Source: Bog-473 sp963836605 | Lineage (GTDB): Bacteria > Actinomycetota > Acidimicrobiia > Acidimicrobiales > RAAP-2 | Direction of reading: 5' to 3' | Assembly: GCA_963836605.1 (NCBI GenBank) | Contig: CAWIKB010000014.1 | Coordinates: forward strand, 310,001-374,000 | Length of the DNA stretch: 64,000 nucleotides | Shown here: positions 17,550-25,943 of the stretch, one piece after another | How positions within the stretch are numbered: the first letter of the stretch is position 1 | Layout: each line of letters starts with the position of its first letter | Program-made: the position numbers and the translations under genes | The notes under the pieces: model-generated | Told to the model about the DNA's origin: nothing | The model's database searches: none | Seen by the model: the letters and a program-made list of their open reading frames with translations, nothing else

Positions 17550-18101
17550 GTGGCTGACACACAGTACGAAGAGCGCACCATAAAGGTGAATCGCGTGGCC
17601 AAGGTCGTCAAGGGCGGGCGGCGGTTCTCCTTCGCCGCGCTCATGGTCGTGGGCGACGGCAACGGCAAGGTGGGCCTGGGCTACGGGAAGGCCAAGGAGG
17701 CCGGACTGGCCGTGCAGAAGGGCATTGAAGAGGCTCGAAAGAACCTCTTCGAGGTTCCCCTGGCCGGCTCGACCATCGTCCACCCCGTGATCGGGGAGAG
17801 CGGCGCCGGCCGCGTCATGCTCAAGCCGGCCGCACCGGGCACCGGTGTCATCGCCGGAGGGGCGGCCCGCCACATTCTCGAGATGGCCGGCATTCGCGAC
17901 ATCCTGGCCAAGTCGCTGGGCTCGTCCAACGGGATCAATGTGGCGCACGCCACCATCGCCGGGCTCAAGTCGTTGCGCCGACCCGACGACGTGGCGGCCC
18001 TGCGCGGCAAGCAGGCCGACGAAGTGACGCCTGCCGGTGTATTGCGCGCCTATCGGGAGCGCAAACGCGAGTCCGACCTCTTCGCCACGGAGACCCGCTG
18101 A
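17550..18101 (+). CDS. rpsE: 30S ribosomal protein S5
   Basis: S5 lies at the mRNA entry and affects decoding accuracy. GTG at 17550, two bases after rplR, gives 183 residues. VNRVAKVVKGGRRFSFAALM, GDGNGKVGLGYGKAKE and GVIAGGAARHILEMAGIRDI are standard family motifs, as is the KSLGSSNGINVAHATIAGL helix. Confidence 0.97.
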   Translation: MADTQYEERTIKVNRVAKVVKGGRRFSFAALMVVGDGNGKVGLGYGKAKEAGLAVQKGIEEARKNLFEVPLAGSTIVHPVIGESGAGRVMLKPAAPGTGVIAGGAARHILEMAGIRDILAKSLGSSNGINVAHATIAGLKSLRRPDDVAALRGKQADEVTPAGVLRAYRERKRESDLFATETR

Positions 18102-18103
18102 TC

Positions 18104-18325
18104 ATGGCGGCCCGCACGACGAAGACCGCCTCGGGAACGGGGCCGCGCCTGGTGGTGACCCAGGTCCGCTCGGCCATCGGGACCAAGCCCAAGCATCGGG
18201 GCACCTTGCGCGCCCTGGGGCTCCGAGGGATCGGCCAGTCCAACGAGCTTCCGGACCGACCGGAAATCAGGGGCATGGTGGCGCGCGTCCCGCATCTGAT
18301 CAGGGTTGAGGAGGTGTCGGCATGA
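18104..18325 (+). CDS. rpmD: 50S ribosomal protein L30
   Basis: A 73-residue L30, slightly longer than the usual 58-62 because of a basic N-terminal addition (MAARTTKTASGTG). The family core is LVVTQVRSAIGTKPKHRGTL followed by LGLRGIGQSNELPDRPEIRG. The stop overlaps the rplO ATG by four bases (ATGA). Confidence 0.95.
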   Translation: MAARTTKTASGTGPRLVVTQVRSAIGTKPKHRGTLRALGLRGIGQSNELPDRPEIRGMVARVPHLIRVEEVSA

Positions 18326-18810
18326 AACTGCACGATTTGGCGCCACCCAAGGGCGCCACCAAGCCCAAGCAACGGGTGGGCCGGGGCACCGGGGGCAAGG
18401 GCCACAAGACGGCCGGCCGGGGGATGAAGGGACAACGCGCCCGCAACACGGTGCCGCTCGGCTTCGAGGGTGGGCAGTTGCCGCTGATGCAGAGGATCCC
18501 CAAGCTCAAGGGCTTCAAGAACCCGTTCCGGGTGTCGTACACCCCGGTCAACATCGGTGTGCTGGCCGGCCTCGACGGCGACGAGTTCACCCTGGAGAGA
18601 ATGCGCGAGGCCGGATTGTGCCGGCCCGGGGCGCTGGTCAAGGTGCTGGGCCAGGGTTCGATCGCGCGCCCGATCAGGGTCGAGGCCCACGCCTTCTCGG
18701 CCTCGGCGGAGTCGGCCATCTCGTCCGCGGGCGGTAGCGTAGAGCGGGTGCCTCTCCCCTTCGGCCACGGTCGTCCTCCGGCATCGGGCAACGCCTTGAT
18801 GAACCGGTAG
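18322..18810 (+). CDS. rplO: 50S ribosomal protein L15
   Basis: L15 is a late 50S assembly protein. The 162-residue product begins MKLHDLAPPKGATKPKQRVG and has the GRGTGGKGHKTAGRGMKGQ RNA-binding loop, GFEGGQLPLMQRIPKLKGF and a normal C-terminal domain ending in a helix. It overlaps rpmD and is followed by secY after 36 bases, the conserved spc order. Confidence 0.97.
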   Translation: MKLHDLAPPKGATKPKQRVGRGTGGKGHKTAGRGMKGQRARNTVPLGFEGGQLPLMQRIPKLKGFKNPFRVSYTPVNIGVLAGLDGDEFTLERMREAGLCRPGALVKVLGQGSIARPIRVEAHAFSASAESAISSAGGSVERVPLPFGHGRPPASGNALMNR

Positions 18811-18846
18811 TGGCCGCCACCGGCAGCGACTGAACGACGACCGGCC

Positions 18847-20133
18847 ATGCTCTCTCGGCTCGCCAACATTTTCAGGGTCCCCGACCTCCGTAACAAGGTC
18901 ATCTTCACCCTGGCCATCATCGCCCTCTACCAGATAGGGGCCAACGTCCCGGTCCCGGGCGTGAACTGGGGCAAGCTGCAGTCCCTCGAGAGCTCGGCCT
19001 CCAACTCGGGTGTGCTCGGCTTCCTCAACCTCTTCAGCGGGGGCGCCCTGGTCCGCCTGGCCGTCTTCGGCCTGGGCGTGATGCCCTACATCACCAGTTC
19101 CATCATCATCCAGCTGCTCTCGACCGTCATCCCCAAACTGGAGGAATGGCGCGACCAGGGTGCCGTCGGGCAGAAGAAGATCACCCAGACCACGCGGTAC
19201 CTGACGGTGGCTCTGGCGCTCATGCAGTCATCGGGACTGGTCTACGCCTTCCACGGGCACGACTCCGCCCTCCTGGGCACGAACATCGACCTGATCCCCA
19301 AGTTCAACCTCGCCCTGGCTGCCTTCATGGTCCTGTGCCTGACCGCCGGCACCGCCTTCGTCATGTGGCTGGCCGAGCTGATCACCCAGCGGGGCATCGG
19401 ACAGGGCATGTCCATCCTGATCTTCGCCAACGTGGTGGCGGCCATCCCGACCGGGTTCAGGTCCATTTACGAAGAGGGCGGGAGCTTCAAGTTCACCCTG
19501 ATCCTGATCGTCTCCCTCGCCCTGCTGGTGTTCATCGTCTTCATGGACCAGGGCCAGCGACGAATACCCGTGACGTTCGCCCGGCGAGTGGTGGGGCGAC
19601 GAATGTACGGGGGGAGCAGCACGTACATCCCCTTGAAGGTGAACCAATCCGGGGTGATCCCCATCATCTTCGCCAGTTCCGTGCTCTACATCCCGGTCCT
19701 GCTCTCCAACGTGGTCCAGTGGGGCTGGTTCCAGAATTTCGTGCGGACCAGCCTGACGCCGACCAGCTTCGTGTACATCGGGATCTACTTCATCCTCATC
19801 TTCATGTTCACCTTCTTCTACGTCTACGTGGCCTTTGACCCGCATCAACAGGCAGATCTCATCCGCAAGCAGGGAGGTTTCGTCCCGGGCATCCGGCCCG
19901 GCCCACCGACCGAGCGCTACTTCGCGCACATCCTGAGCCGGATCACCGTCGTGGGAGCCCTCTTCCTCGGATCGGTGGCCGTGGTGCCCTCCATCCTCAT
20001 GGCGCTCTGGCACATCAACCGGTTCCCGTTCTACGGGACGACGCTCCTGATCTCGGTGGGCGTTGCCCTCGAGACCATGCGGCAGATCGACAGCCAGCTC
20101 ATGATGCGCAACTACGAGGGTTTCCTCAATTAG
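18847..20133 (+). CDS. secY: Preprotein translocase subunit SecY
   Basis: SecY forms the protein-conducting channel of the inner membrane. The 428 residues hold about ten hydrophobic helices. FLNLFSGGALVRLAVFGLGV, MPYITSSIIIQLL, the cytoplasmic loop RRIPVTFARRVVGRRMYGG and the GGFVPGIRPGPPTERYF loop near the end are family hallmarks. The ATG at 18847 follows CGACCGGCC with a weak Shine-Dalgarno match. It is followed by adk after 8 bases. Confidence 0.97.
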   Translation: MLSRLANIFRVPDLRNKVIFTLAIIALYQIGANVPVPGVNWGKLQSLESSASNSGVLGFLNLFSGGALVRLAVFGLGVMPYITSSIIIQLLSTVIPKLEEWRDQGAVGQKKITQTTRYLTVALALMQSSGLVYAFHGHDSALLGTNIDLIPKFNLALAAFMVLCLTAGTAFVMWLAELITQRGIGQGMSILIFANVVAAIPTGFRSIYEEGGSFKFTLILIVSLALLVFIVFMDQGQRRIPVTFARRVVGRRMYGGSSTYIPLKVNQSGVIPIIFASSVLYIPVLLSNVVQWGWFQNFVRTSLTPTSFVYIGIYFILIFMFTFFYVYVAFDPHQQADLIRKQGGFVPGIRPGPPTERYFAHILSRITVVGALFLGSVAVVPSILMALWHINRFPFYGTTLLISVGVALETMRQIDSQLMMRNYEGFLN

Positions 20134-20141
20134 GGGGATCG

Positions 20142-20810
20142 ATGATTCCCGGGGTCAGGCTCGTAGTCCTCGGCAAGCAGGGGGCAGGCAAGGGAACGCA
20201 ATGCGTTCGCCTGTCGCACCACTATGTCGTGCCACACGTCTCGACCGGGGACATGCTGCGTGGGGAGGTCAAGTCCAAGACCCCCCTCGGCATCCGCGCC
20301 CAGAAGCTCATGGACCGGGGCGAGCTGATCCCCGACGACATGGTGATGGAGATGGTCAAGATCCGGTTGTCCGAACGCGACACCAGGGGTCGGGGCTTCG
20401 TCCTCGACGGCTGCCCCCGCACCACCACCCAGGCGGAGATTCTCAACGACATCACCTTCCCGTTCGGTCTCGACCTGGTGGTCGACCTGCAGGTCTCGAC
20501 CGCCCTGGTCATGAAGCGGTTGGCGTCGAGACGGGTCTGCGTGGACTGCGGAGCCAACTACTCCACGGCGGCGCCCCCCATGGTGAACTGGACCTGCGAC
20601 GTCTGTGGCGGCGAGGTGGTCCAGCGCGAGGACGACACCGAGGAAGCCATTGAACGCCGCCTGGATCTCTACGAGGTCCAGACGGCGCCACTGATCACCT
20701 GGTACACCGATCAGGGCCTGCTGGTCAGCATCAACGGGACCGGCTCTCCCGATGCGGTGACCCGCCGGGTGGTCGGGGCCATCGATCAGAAACGGATGGA
20801 GCTGCGATGA
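20142..20810 (+). CDS. adk: Adenylate kinase, zinc-lid type
   Basis: It interconverts AMP, ADP and ATP. The P-loop is GKQGAGKGTQ, the AMP-site region HVSTGDMLRGEV. The LID carries two Cys pairs (CVDCG and CDVCGG), predicting a structural zinc, as in many Gram-positive-type enzymes. The usual GFPRT motif reads DGCPRTTTQAE, so Cys replaces a conserved Phe; the catalytic Arg is kept. 222 residues is normal. The stop overlaps map by four bases. Confidence 0.95.
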   Translation: MIPGVRLVVLGKQGAGKGTQCVRLSHHYVVPHVSTGDMLRGEVKSKTPLGIRAQKLMDRGELIPDDMVMEMVKIRLSERDTRGRGFVLDGCPRTTTQAEILNDITFPFGLDLVVDLQVSTALVMKRLASRRVCVDCGANYSTAAPPMVNWTCDVCGGEVVQREDDTEEAIERRLDLYEVQTAPLITWYTDQGLLVSINGTGSPDAVTRRVVGAIDQKRMELR

Positions 20811-21547
20811 GGCGCAACGCTGAGGAACTGGACAAGATGCGCAAGGCGGGCAAGGTGGTGGCCGAGATGCACGAGGCGACCCGGGCCGCCGCCGTACCGG
20901 GGGTCACCACGTCCGAGCTCGATGCCGTGGCCGCCGCCGTCCTGGAGCGCCGGGGCGCCACCTCGAATTTCCTGGGCTATCACGGCTTTCCCGCCGTGAT
21001 CTGCACCTCGCCGAACGACATGATCGTCCACGGCATCCCCGGGGCCTACCGGCTCGAGGAAGGGGACATCCTCTCCATCGACTGTGGGGCCATCGTCGAG
21101 GGGTACCACGGTGACGCCGCCTTCACCATGGGTATCGGGAAGATCACGGCGGAGGCCGAGAAGCTTATTGCGGTCACCGAACGCAGCCTGTGGGCGGGCA
21201 TCGACCAGTTGACCAAGGGCAACGCCCTCCACGAGGTGGGGCGGGCGGTCCAGGACGTGGCCGAGGCCAACGGGTTCAGCGTGGTCCGCGAGTACGTCGG
21301 CCATGCCATCGGCACCGCCATGCACGAGCAACCCCAGGTGCCGAACTACTGGCCGGGGAGCAAGGGCCCCACCCTCAAGACGGGCATGGTCTTCGCCGTC
21401 GAGCCCATGGTCAATGCCGGGACGGCCGCCACCAAAATGCTCGAGGACGGCTGGAGCGTGGTGACGGCCGACGGGCGCCTCTCGGCCCATTTCGAGCACA
21501 CAATTGCCGTGACCGCTGACGGCCCGGAGGTCTTCACACGGCTCTGA
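20807..21547 (+). CDS. map: Methionine aminopeptidase, type I
   Basis: It removes the initiator Met from nascent proteins. The 246-residue product has the pita-bread fold ligands: Asp in SIDCGAIVEGYHGDAAFT (two Asp), His in YVGHAIGTAMHEQPQVPNY, Glu in VFAVEPMVN and Glu in SAHFEHTIAV. The adk-map-infA order is the conserved actinobacterial spc tail. It ends the secY transcript, since a promoter-like sequence for infA follows. Confidence 0.96.
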   Translation: MRRNAEELDKMRKAGKVVAEMHEATRAAAVPGVTTSELDAVAAAVLERRGATSNFLGYHGFPAVICTSPNDMIVHGIPGAYRLEEGDILSIDCGAIVEGYHGDAAFTMGIGKITAEAEKLIAVTERSLWAGIDQLTKGNALHEVGRAVQDVAEANGFSVVREYVGHAIGTAMHEQPQVPNYWPGSKGPTLKTGMVFAVEPMVNAGTAATKMLEDGWSVVTADGRLSAHFEHTIAVTADGPEVFTRL

Positions 21548-21568
21548 GCCGGGATTTCGCGGCACCGG

Positions 21569-21597
21569 CTGGAAATCATCGCTGGTTGGGGTAGAAT
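21569..21597 (+). promoter_or_regulatory. Possible infA promoter
   Basis: TAGAAT at 21592-21597 is a good -10 (five of six). The -35 at 17-base spacing (CTGGAA, 21569-21574) is weak. It lies in the 179-base gap after map, leaving a leader of about 120 bases before infA, which fits a separate alpha-operon transcript. Confidence 0.4.
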
Positions 21598-21726
21598 CTT
21601 CTGCTGGCTCTGGGCCAGGTCCCCTCGGGGGCCACCTGCCGCCGGGCCACATCCGGGAAATGCCGTTTGGTCTCGCGCCGCCGGTGCCCTCGGAGGAACA
21701 CCAGAAATCTAATTGAGGAGAGTCAC

Positions 21727-21951
21727 CTGCCCAAGCCCAAGGAAGACGCCATCGTGCTCGAAGGCACGGTGGTCGAGCCACTGCCCAACGCAATGTTCCG
21801 TGTCGAGCTGGAAAACGGACACAAGGTGTTGGCGCACAGTTCGGGCAAGATGCGGATGCACCGCATCCGCATCCTTCCGGGGGACAAGGTCCAGGTGGAG
21901 ATCACTCCGTACGACCTCAACCGAGGCCGTATCACCTACCGGTACAAGTAA
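21727..21951 (+). CDS. infA: Translation initiation factor IF-1, apparently with CTG start
   Basis: IF-1 blocks the 30S A site during initiation. The OB-fold sequence (EGTVVEPLPNAMFRVELENG, HKVLAHSSGKMRMHRIRI, TPYDLNRGRITYRYK) is unmistakable. Homology places the start at residue L of LPKPKEDAIVLEG, which is CTG at 21727-21729, six bases after a good Shine-Dalgarno (GAGGAG, 21715-21720). No in-frame ATG or GTG lies near; the nearest upstream alternative is TTG at 21667, with no ribosome-binding site, and ATT at 21712 overlaps the Shine-Dalgarno. Either CTG is used or an ATG was miscalled. Confidence 0.9.
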   Translation: MPKPKEDAIVLEGTVVEPLPNAMFRVELENGHKVLAHSSGKMRMHRIRILPGDKVQVEITPYDLNRGRITYRYK

Positions 21952-21971
21952 CCAGAGGACAGGGACGCGAC

Positions 21972-22085
21972 GTGAAAGTTCGGCCGAGCGTGAAGCCGAT
22001 CTGTGAGAAGTGCAAGGTCATCCGGCGCCGCGGCGTGGTCCGGGTGATCTGTGACAACCCGCGCCACAAGCAGCGGCAGGGCTGA
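21972..22085 (+). CDS. rpmJ: 50S ribosomal protein L36
   Basis: A 37-residue protein starting with GTG at 21972, too short for most gene finders. It reads MKVRPSVKPICEKCKVIRRR and then GVVRVICDNPRHKQRQG. The three Cys and one His form the zinc site of the C+ form of L36. It lies 20 bases after infA and 14 before rpsM, as in the standard alpha operon. Confidence 0.96.
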   Translation: MKVRPSVKPICEKCKVIRRRGVVRVICDNPRHKQRQG

Positions 22086-22099
22086 GAGAGGATCGACAG

Positions 22100-22477
22100 A
22101 TGGCCCGCATAGCAGGAGTGGATATCCCCCGCGAGAAGCGACTCGAGATATCCCTGACGTACATCTTCGGCATCGGCAACACCCTCTCGGGGCAGATCTG
22201 CGAGGCGGTGGACGTCAACCCGTCCACCCGTGTCCGCGACCTGACCGACGAAGAGGTGGCCCGCCTGCGCTCCTACATCGACACCAACTTCCGGGTCGAG
22301 GGTGACCTGCGTCGCGACGTGTCCCAGGACATCAAGCGCAAGATGGAGATCAACTGCTACCAGGGGGTACGGCACCGCAAGGGGCTCCCCGTGCACGGCC
22401 AGCGCACCCACACCAACGCCCGGACCCGGAAGGGACCCAAGAAGACCGTGGCCGGGAAGAAGAAGGTGAAGAAGTAG
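22100..22477 (+). CDS. rpsM: 30S ribosomal protein S13
   Basis: S13 makes intersubunit bridges and contacts P-site tRNA. 125 residues: MARIAGVDIPREKRLEISLT, YIFGIGNTLS, the RHRKGLPVHGQRTHTNARTR motif and a Lys-rich tail ending KKKVKK. The stop is immediately followed by the rpsK ATG with no spacer. Confidence 0.97.
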   Translation: MARIAGVDIPREKRLEISLTYIFGIGNTLSGQICEAVDVNPSTRVRDLTDEEVARLRSYIDTNFRVEGDLRRDVSQDIKRKMEINCYQGVRHRKGLPVHGQRTHTNARTRKGPKKTVAGKKKVKK

Positions 22478-22876
22478 ATGGCAAAGCCCACGAAGGCGGC
22501 GCGGCGACCGCGCAAGCGCGAGCGCAAGAACATCAGCTACGGCGTGGCCCACATCAAGAGCTCGTTCAACAACACCATCGTCTCCATCGCCGACCCCGAG
22601 GGCAACGTGCTGGCCTGGGCCTCGGCCGGCAACGTCGGCTTCAAGGGCTCGCGCAAGTCCACCCCCTTCGCGGCCCAGCTGGCCGCCGAGGCGTGTGCCA
22701 AGCGGGCCATGGAGCACGGCGTCCGCAAGGTCGACGTCCTGGTGCGCGGTCCCGGTTCGGGCCGGGAGACGGCCATCCGCTCGCTGGCGGCCGTCGGCAT
22801 CGAAGTGGTCGGCATCAAGGACGTCACCCCCATCCCCCACAACGGCTGTCGCCCCAAGAAGCGGCGTCGGGTCTAG
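22478..22876 (+). CDS. rpsK: 30S ribosomal protein S11
   Basis: S11 shapes the 30S platform near the E site and mRNA exit. 132 residues with GVAHIKSSFNNTIVSIADPE, SAGNVGFKGSRKSTPFAAQL, the VRGPGSGRETAIRSL motif and the C-terminal DVTPIPHNGCRPKKRRRV. Eleven bases separate it from rpsD. Confidence 0.97.
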   Translation: MAKPTKAARRPRKRERKNISYGVAHIKSSFNNTIVSIADPEGNVLAWASAGNVGFKGSRKSTPFAAQLAAEACAKRAMEHGVRKVDVLVRGPGSGRETAIRSLAAVGIEVVGIKDVTPIPHNGCRPKKRRRV

Positions 22877-22887
22877 AAGGAATCGCC

Positions 22888-23536
22888 ATGGCCAGATACA
22901 CCGGACCCGTATGCCGTCTCTGCCGGCGCGAGCGGACGAAGCTCTTCTTGAAGGGCGAGCGTTGCTATTCGCTCAAGTGCCCCGTCTCCGAGGCGGTGAC
23001 CGACCGGCACAGCCGCGCCTACCCGCCGGGCGAGCACGGCCGTGACCGCATGCGCCAGGGGTCGGAGTACCTGACCCAGCTGCGCGAGAAGCAGAAGGCG
23101 CGCGCGTATTTACGGGCTCTTGGAGAAGCAGTTCCGCAATCTGTACGAGGAGTCGAACCGCCAGCCCGGCATCACCGGGGAGAACCTGCTGCGCAACCTG
23201 GAGCTGCGTCTCGACAATGTCGTGTTCCGGGCCGGCTGGGGGGCCAGCCGGCGTCAGGCCCGGCAGTTCGTCCGCCACGGCCACGTCAAGGTGAACGGCT
23301 CCCGGGTCACCATCCCGAGCTACCGGGTGCGCAAGGGCGACTCGGTCACCCTCAAGGACGCCACCCGGACGAACTTCTCGGTGCGCCGCAACATGGAGAC
23401 GCTGGAGCGCCAGACCCCGGCCTGGCTCGAGACCGGCGACGGTGGTTTCAGCGTGGCCGTGTTGAACCCCCCGCTGCGCGAGCACATCGACGAGCCCGTC
23501 CAGGAACAGCTCATCGTCGAGCTCTACTCCAAGTAG
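22888..23536 (+). CDS. rpsD: 30S ribosomal protein S4, interrupted by a one-base insertion
   Basis: S4 is a primary assembly protein and, in E. coli, the repressor of this operon. The first frame gives MARYTGPVCRLCRRERTKLF with four Cys (zinc form) up to LREKQKAR. The rest, from RIYGLLEKQFRNLYEE, lies one frame on. One surplus base within GCGCGCGCG at 23098-23106 explains it exactly: removing it restores KARRIYGLLEKQF. The downstream S4 domain RQARQFVRHGHVKVNG and the C-terminus VQEQLIVELYSK are intact. S4 is essential and no second copy is seen, so a sequencing or assembly error is far likelier than a pseudogene. Confidence 0.93.
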
Positions 23537-23596
23537 GACCTTCGGCCCCGCCGTCCCCCCGACCGACCACCCGCCACCGCAACAGGAGTCACCACC

Positions 23597-24535
23597 ATGC
23601 TGATCATCCAACGACCGACAGTCGAAGCAGTCGACGAGGAGCAGGACAACCGGCAGCGCTTCGCCGTCGGCCCGCTCGATCCCGGATTCGGGACCACGCT
23701 GGGCAACTCGTTGCGCCGGACCCTCCTGTCGTCCATTCCCGGTGGGGCGGTGACCCAGCTGCGCTTCGACGAGGCGCTGCACGAGTTCACCACGCTGCCC
23801 GGGGTCAAGGAGGATGTCACCGACATCATCTTGAACCTCAAGGACCTCCTGGTGCGCGTGCAGTCCGACGAGCCGGTGACCCTCCGCCTCGACGTGCGGG
23901 GCCCGAGCGACGCCACGGCGGCCGACCTGCAGACCACCGCCGACGTGGAGATCCTGAACCCCGAGCTCCACATCGCCTCCATCAACGCCAAGGGCCGGCT
24001 GGCCGTCGACGTCACGGTGGAGCGGGGCCGGGGCTACGTGTCGGCCGACAAGAACAAGCGGTCCTCGACCATCGGCGTCATCCCCATCGACTCGATCTTC
24101 TCCCCGGTGCACCGGGTGACCTTCGACATTGAGCCGGTGCGGGTGGAGCAGTCCACCAACTACGACCGCCTGGTGCTCGACATCGAGACCGACGGGACCA
24201 TCTCGCCGCGCGAGGCCCTGGCTTCGGCCGGCGACACGTTGCGCAACCTGGTCAGCCTGGTGGCCGACCTCGAAGACGCGCCCCAGGGGCTCGAGCTGGG
24301 CGACACCGGCACGACCACCAGCGGCTCACCCGACCTCGACCTGCGCATCGAGGAGCTCGACCTCTCCGAGCGACCCCGCAACTGCCTCAAGAGGGCCCAG
24401 ATCAACACCATCGGGGAACTGGTCGAGCGCACCATGGACGATCTCCTGGCCATCACCAACTTCGGGCAGAAGTCGGCCGACGAAGTGGTGCAGCGTCTGG
24501 ACGAGCGCGGGCTTTCGCTCCGCACCCGGGACTGA
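23597..24535 (+). CDS. rpoA: DNA-directed RNA polymerase subunit alpha
   Basis: 312 residues, close to the actinobacterial norm. The N-terminal assembly domain has the DPGFGTTLGNSLRRTLLSSI motif and PGVKEDVTDIILNLKDL. The C-terminal domain, which touches UP elements and activators, has DLSERPRNCLKRAQINTIGE and ITNFGQKSADEVVQRLDERG. ATG at 23597 is preceded by AACAGGAG. It precedes rplQ in the conserved order. Confidence 0.97.
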   Translation: MLIIQRPTVEAVDEEQDNRQRFAVGPLDPGFGTTLGNSLRRTLLSSIPGGAVTQLRFDEALHEFTTLPGVKEDVTDIILNLKDLLVRVQSDEPVTLRLDVRGPSDATAADLQTTADVEILNPELHIASINAKGRLAVDVTVERGRGYVSADKNKRSSTIGVIPIDSIFSPVHRVTFDIEPVRVEQSTNYDRLVLDIETDGTISPREALASAGDTLRNLVSLVADLEDAPQGLELGDTGTTTSGSPDLDLRIEELDLSERPRNCLKRAQINTIGELVERTMDDLLAITNFGQKSADEVVQRLDERGLSLRTRD

Positions 24536-24541
24536 CCGGCC

Positions 24542-24895
24542 GTGCAGGGCACTCCCACCCGCGGCCGTCGCATGGGCGGCACGTCGGCGCACCAGAAGGC
24601 CATGCTGGGCAACCTGGTGGCCTCGCTCATCGCCGCCGAGTCCCTCGTCACCACCGAGGCCAAGGCCAAGGCACTGCGCCCGGTGGCCGAGAAGTGCGTG
24701 ACGGCCGCCCGCAAGGGCGGCATCCACCAGCACCGCCGCGTGGTGGCCCTCATCCGGGACAAGGACATGGCCCACAAGCTCTTCGAAGAGATCGGGCCCC
24801 GGTACGCCGAGCGCCCCGGTGGGTACACCCGCATCCTGAAGCTGGGACCCCGCCCCGGTGACAACGCGCCGATGGCGCGGATCGAGTTCGTCTAA
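24542..24895 (+). CDS. rplQ: 50S ribosomal protein L17
   Basis: L17 lies near the tunnel exit. GTG at 24542 gives 117 residues: RRMGGTSAHQKAMLGNLVAS, TEAKAKALRPVAEKCVTAAR and the C-terminal YTRILKLGPRPGDNAPMARI motif. The next gene, truA, starts two bases after its stop, so the pair is co-translated. Confidence 0.96.
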   Translation: MQGTPTRGRRMGGTSAHQKAMLGNLVASLIAAESLVTTEAKAKALRPVAEKCVTAARKGGIHQHRRVVALIRDKDMAHKLFEEIGPRYAERPGGYTRILKLGPRPGDNAPMARIEFV

Positions 24896-24897
24896 GG

Positions 24898-25708
24898 GTG
24901 GAGGAACCGGCCAGCGCTGCGCCGCAGCGTTGGCGGCTCCTGGTCGCCTACGACGGTGCCGCCTTCCGGGGTTTCGCCGACCAACCCCAAGTCCCCACCG
25001 TGGCGGGCGCCCTGCGCCAGGCCCTGGGCCGGACGGCCCGCATGCCGGCGCCGCCCTCGTTGACCTGTGCCGGGCGTACCGACGCCGGCGTCCACGCCCG
25101 CGGGCAGGTGGTGCACGTCGACCTGCCGCCGATCCCCTTCGACGGCCCCGGGCTGGCCCGCGCCCTCAACCGCCAGCTGGCTCCGGCCGTGGTCGTCCGG
25201 CAGGCCGATGCGGTGACGCCCGGTTTCGACGCCCGGCGCTCGGCCACCGCCCGCGTCTACCGCTACCTCGTCTGGAACTGCCCTCAACCCGACCCGCTCC
25301 TGGCCCCCATCGCCTGGCACGTCCGCGACCCGCTCGACCTGCGGGCCATGGCGGCGGCATCCGACGTGGTGCTGGGCACCCATGATTTCCGGTCCTTCTG
25401 CCGGCGCAAGCCGGGCAGCGACCCCGAAGACCCGATCATGCGCCGCATCACCCGGGCCACCTGGAGCGTGGACGAGGGCTCCGAGGTGCGCACCCTGCCC
25501 GAGGGCCGCCTCCTGCGCTTCGAGATCGTGGCCAACTCCTTCTGCCATCAGATGGTGCGCTCCCTGGTGGGCAGCCTGGTCGACATCGGACGGGGCCGGG
25601 GCAATGGCGCCACCCTGCTGGCCCGGCTGCGGGCGGCTCGACCGCCACCGCGCCCCCGACCCGGCGCCGGCGCACGGGCTGTGCCTGGTCTCGGTGTCCT
25701 ACCCCTGA
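24898..25708 (+). CDS. truA: tRNA pseudouridine(38-40) synthase TruA, frameshifted near its end
   Basis: TruA isomerises U38-U40 in the anticodon arm. The catalytic Asp is in CAGRTDAGVHARGQV; RVYRYLVWN and the FCHQMVRSLVGSLVDIGRG signature follow. The original frame runs past the family end into unrelated sequence. Discounting one surplus base around 25636-25640 restores LRAADRHRAPDPAPAHGLCL and a TGA at 25706-25708, the expected C-terminus. The start is GTG at 24898. Single-base insertion in the data is the simplest explanation. Confidence 0.9.
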
Positions 25709-25809
25709 AGGCCTGCCGTGACCTACCCTGGAAGTCGAGCACTCGGAAACTACCTGACAGGGGAAACATTTTTCGGGTATGGCGTGACCACCGCCGCAAC
25801 CCCCCAAGC

Positions 25810-25864
25810 TGTCACCCAAAAATTCACCTGGGTACAGGGCTTGGTCATCCCCCGTTTACCTCCC
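25810..25864 (+). promoter_or_regulatory. PHO-box-like direct repeats upstream of pstS
   Basis: Four cores of the TCACC/TCATCC/TTACC type start at 25812, 25824, 25845 and 25856, i.e. at spacings close to one or two multiples of 11. The last two units, GGTCATCCCCC and GTTTACCTCCC, are exactly adjacent 11-mers. Actinobacterial PhoP boxes consist of 11-base GTTCACC-like direct repeat units, and the downstream genes encode phosphate uptake. Binding is inferred. Confidence 0.5.
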
Positions 25865-25943
25865 TTCCCTACCGTGTGCCGTGACCCCGGGCTGACCGTG
25901 CCCGGCGTCGCGTGCAAATACGAACCGAGGAGAGGGGCAATAC

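Noticed and set aside
23098..23120. Programmed +1 frameshift in rpsD
   Set aside because: No known slippery site or conserved recoding of S4; similar shifts occur in many unrelated genes here, so a data error is simpler.
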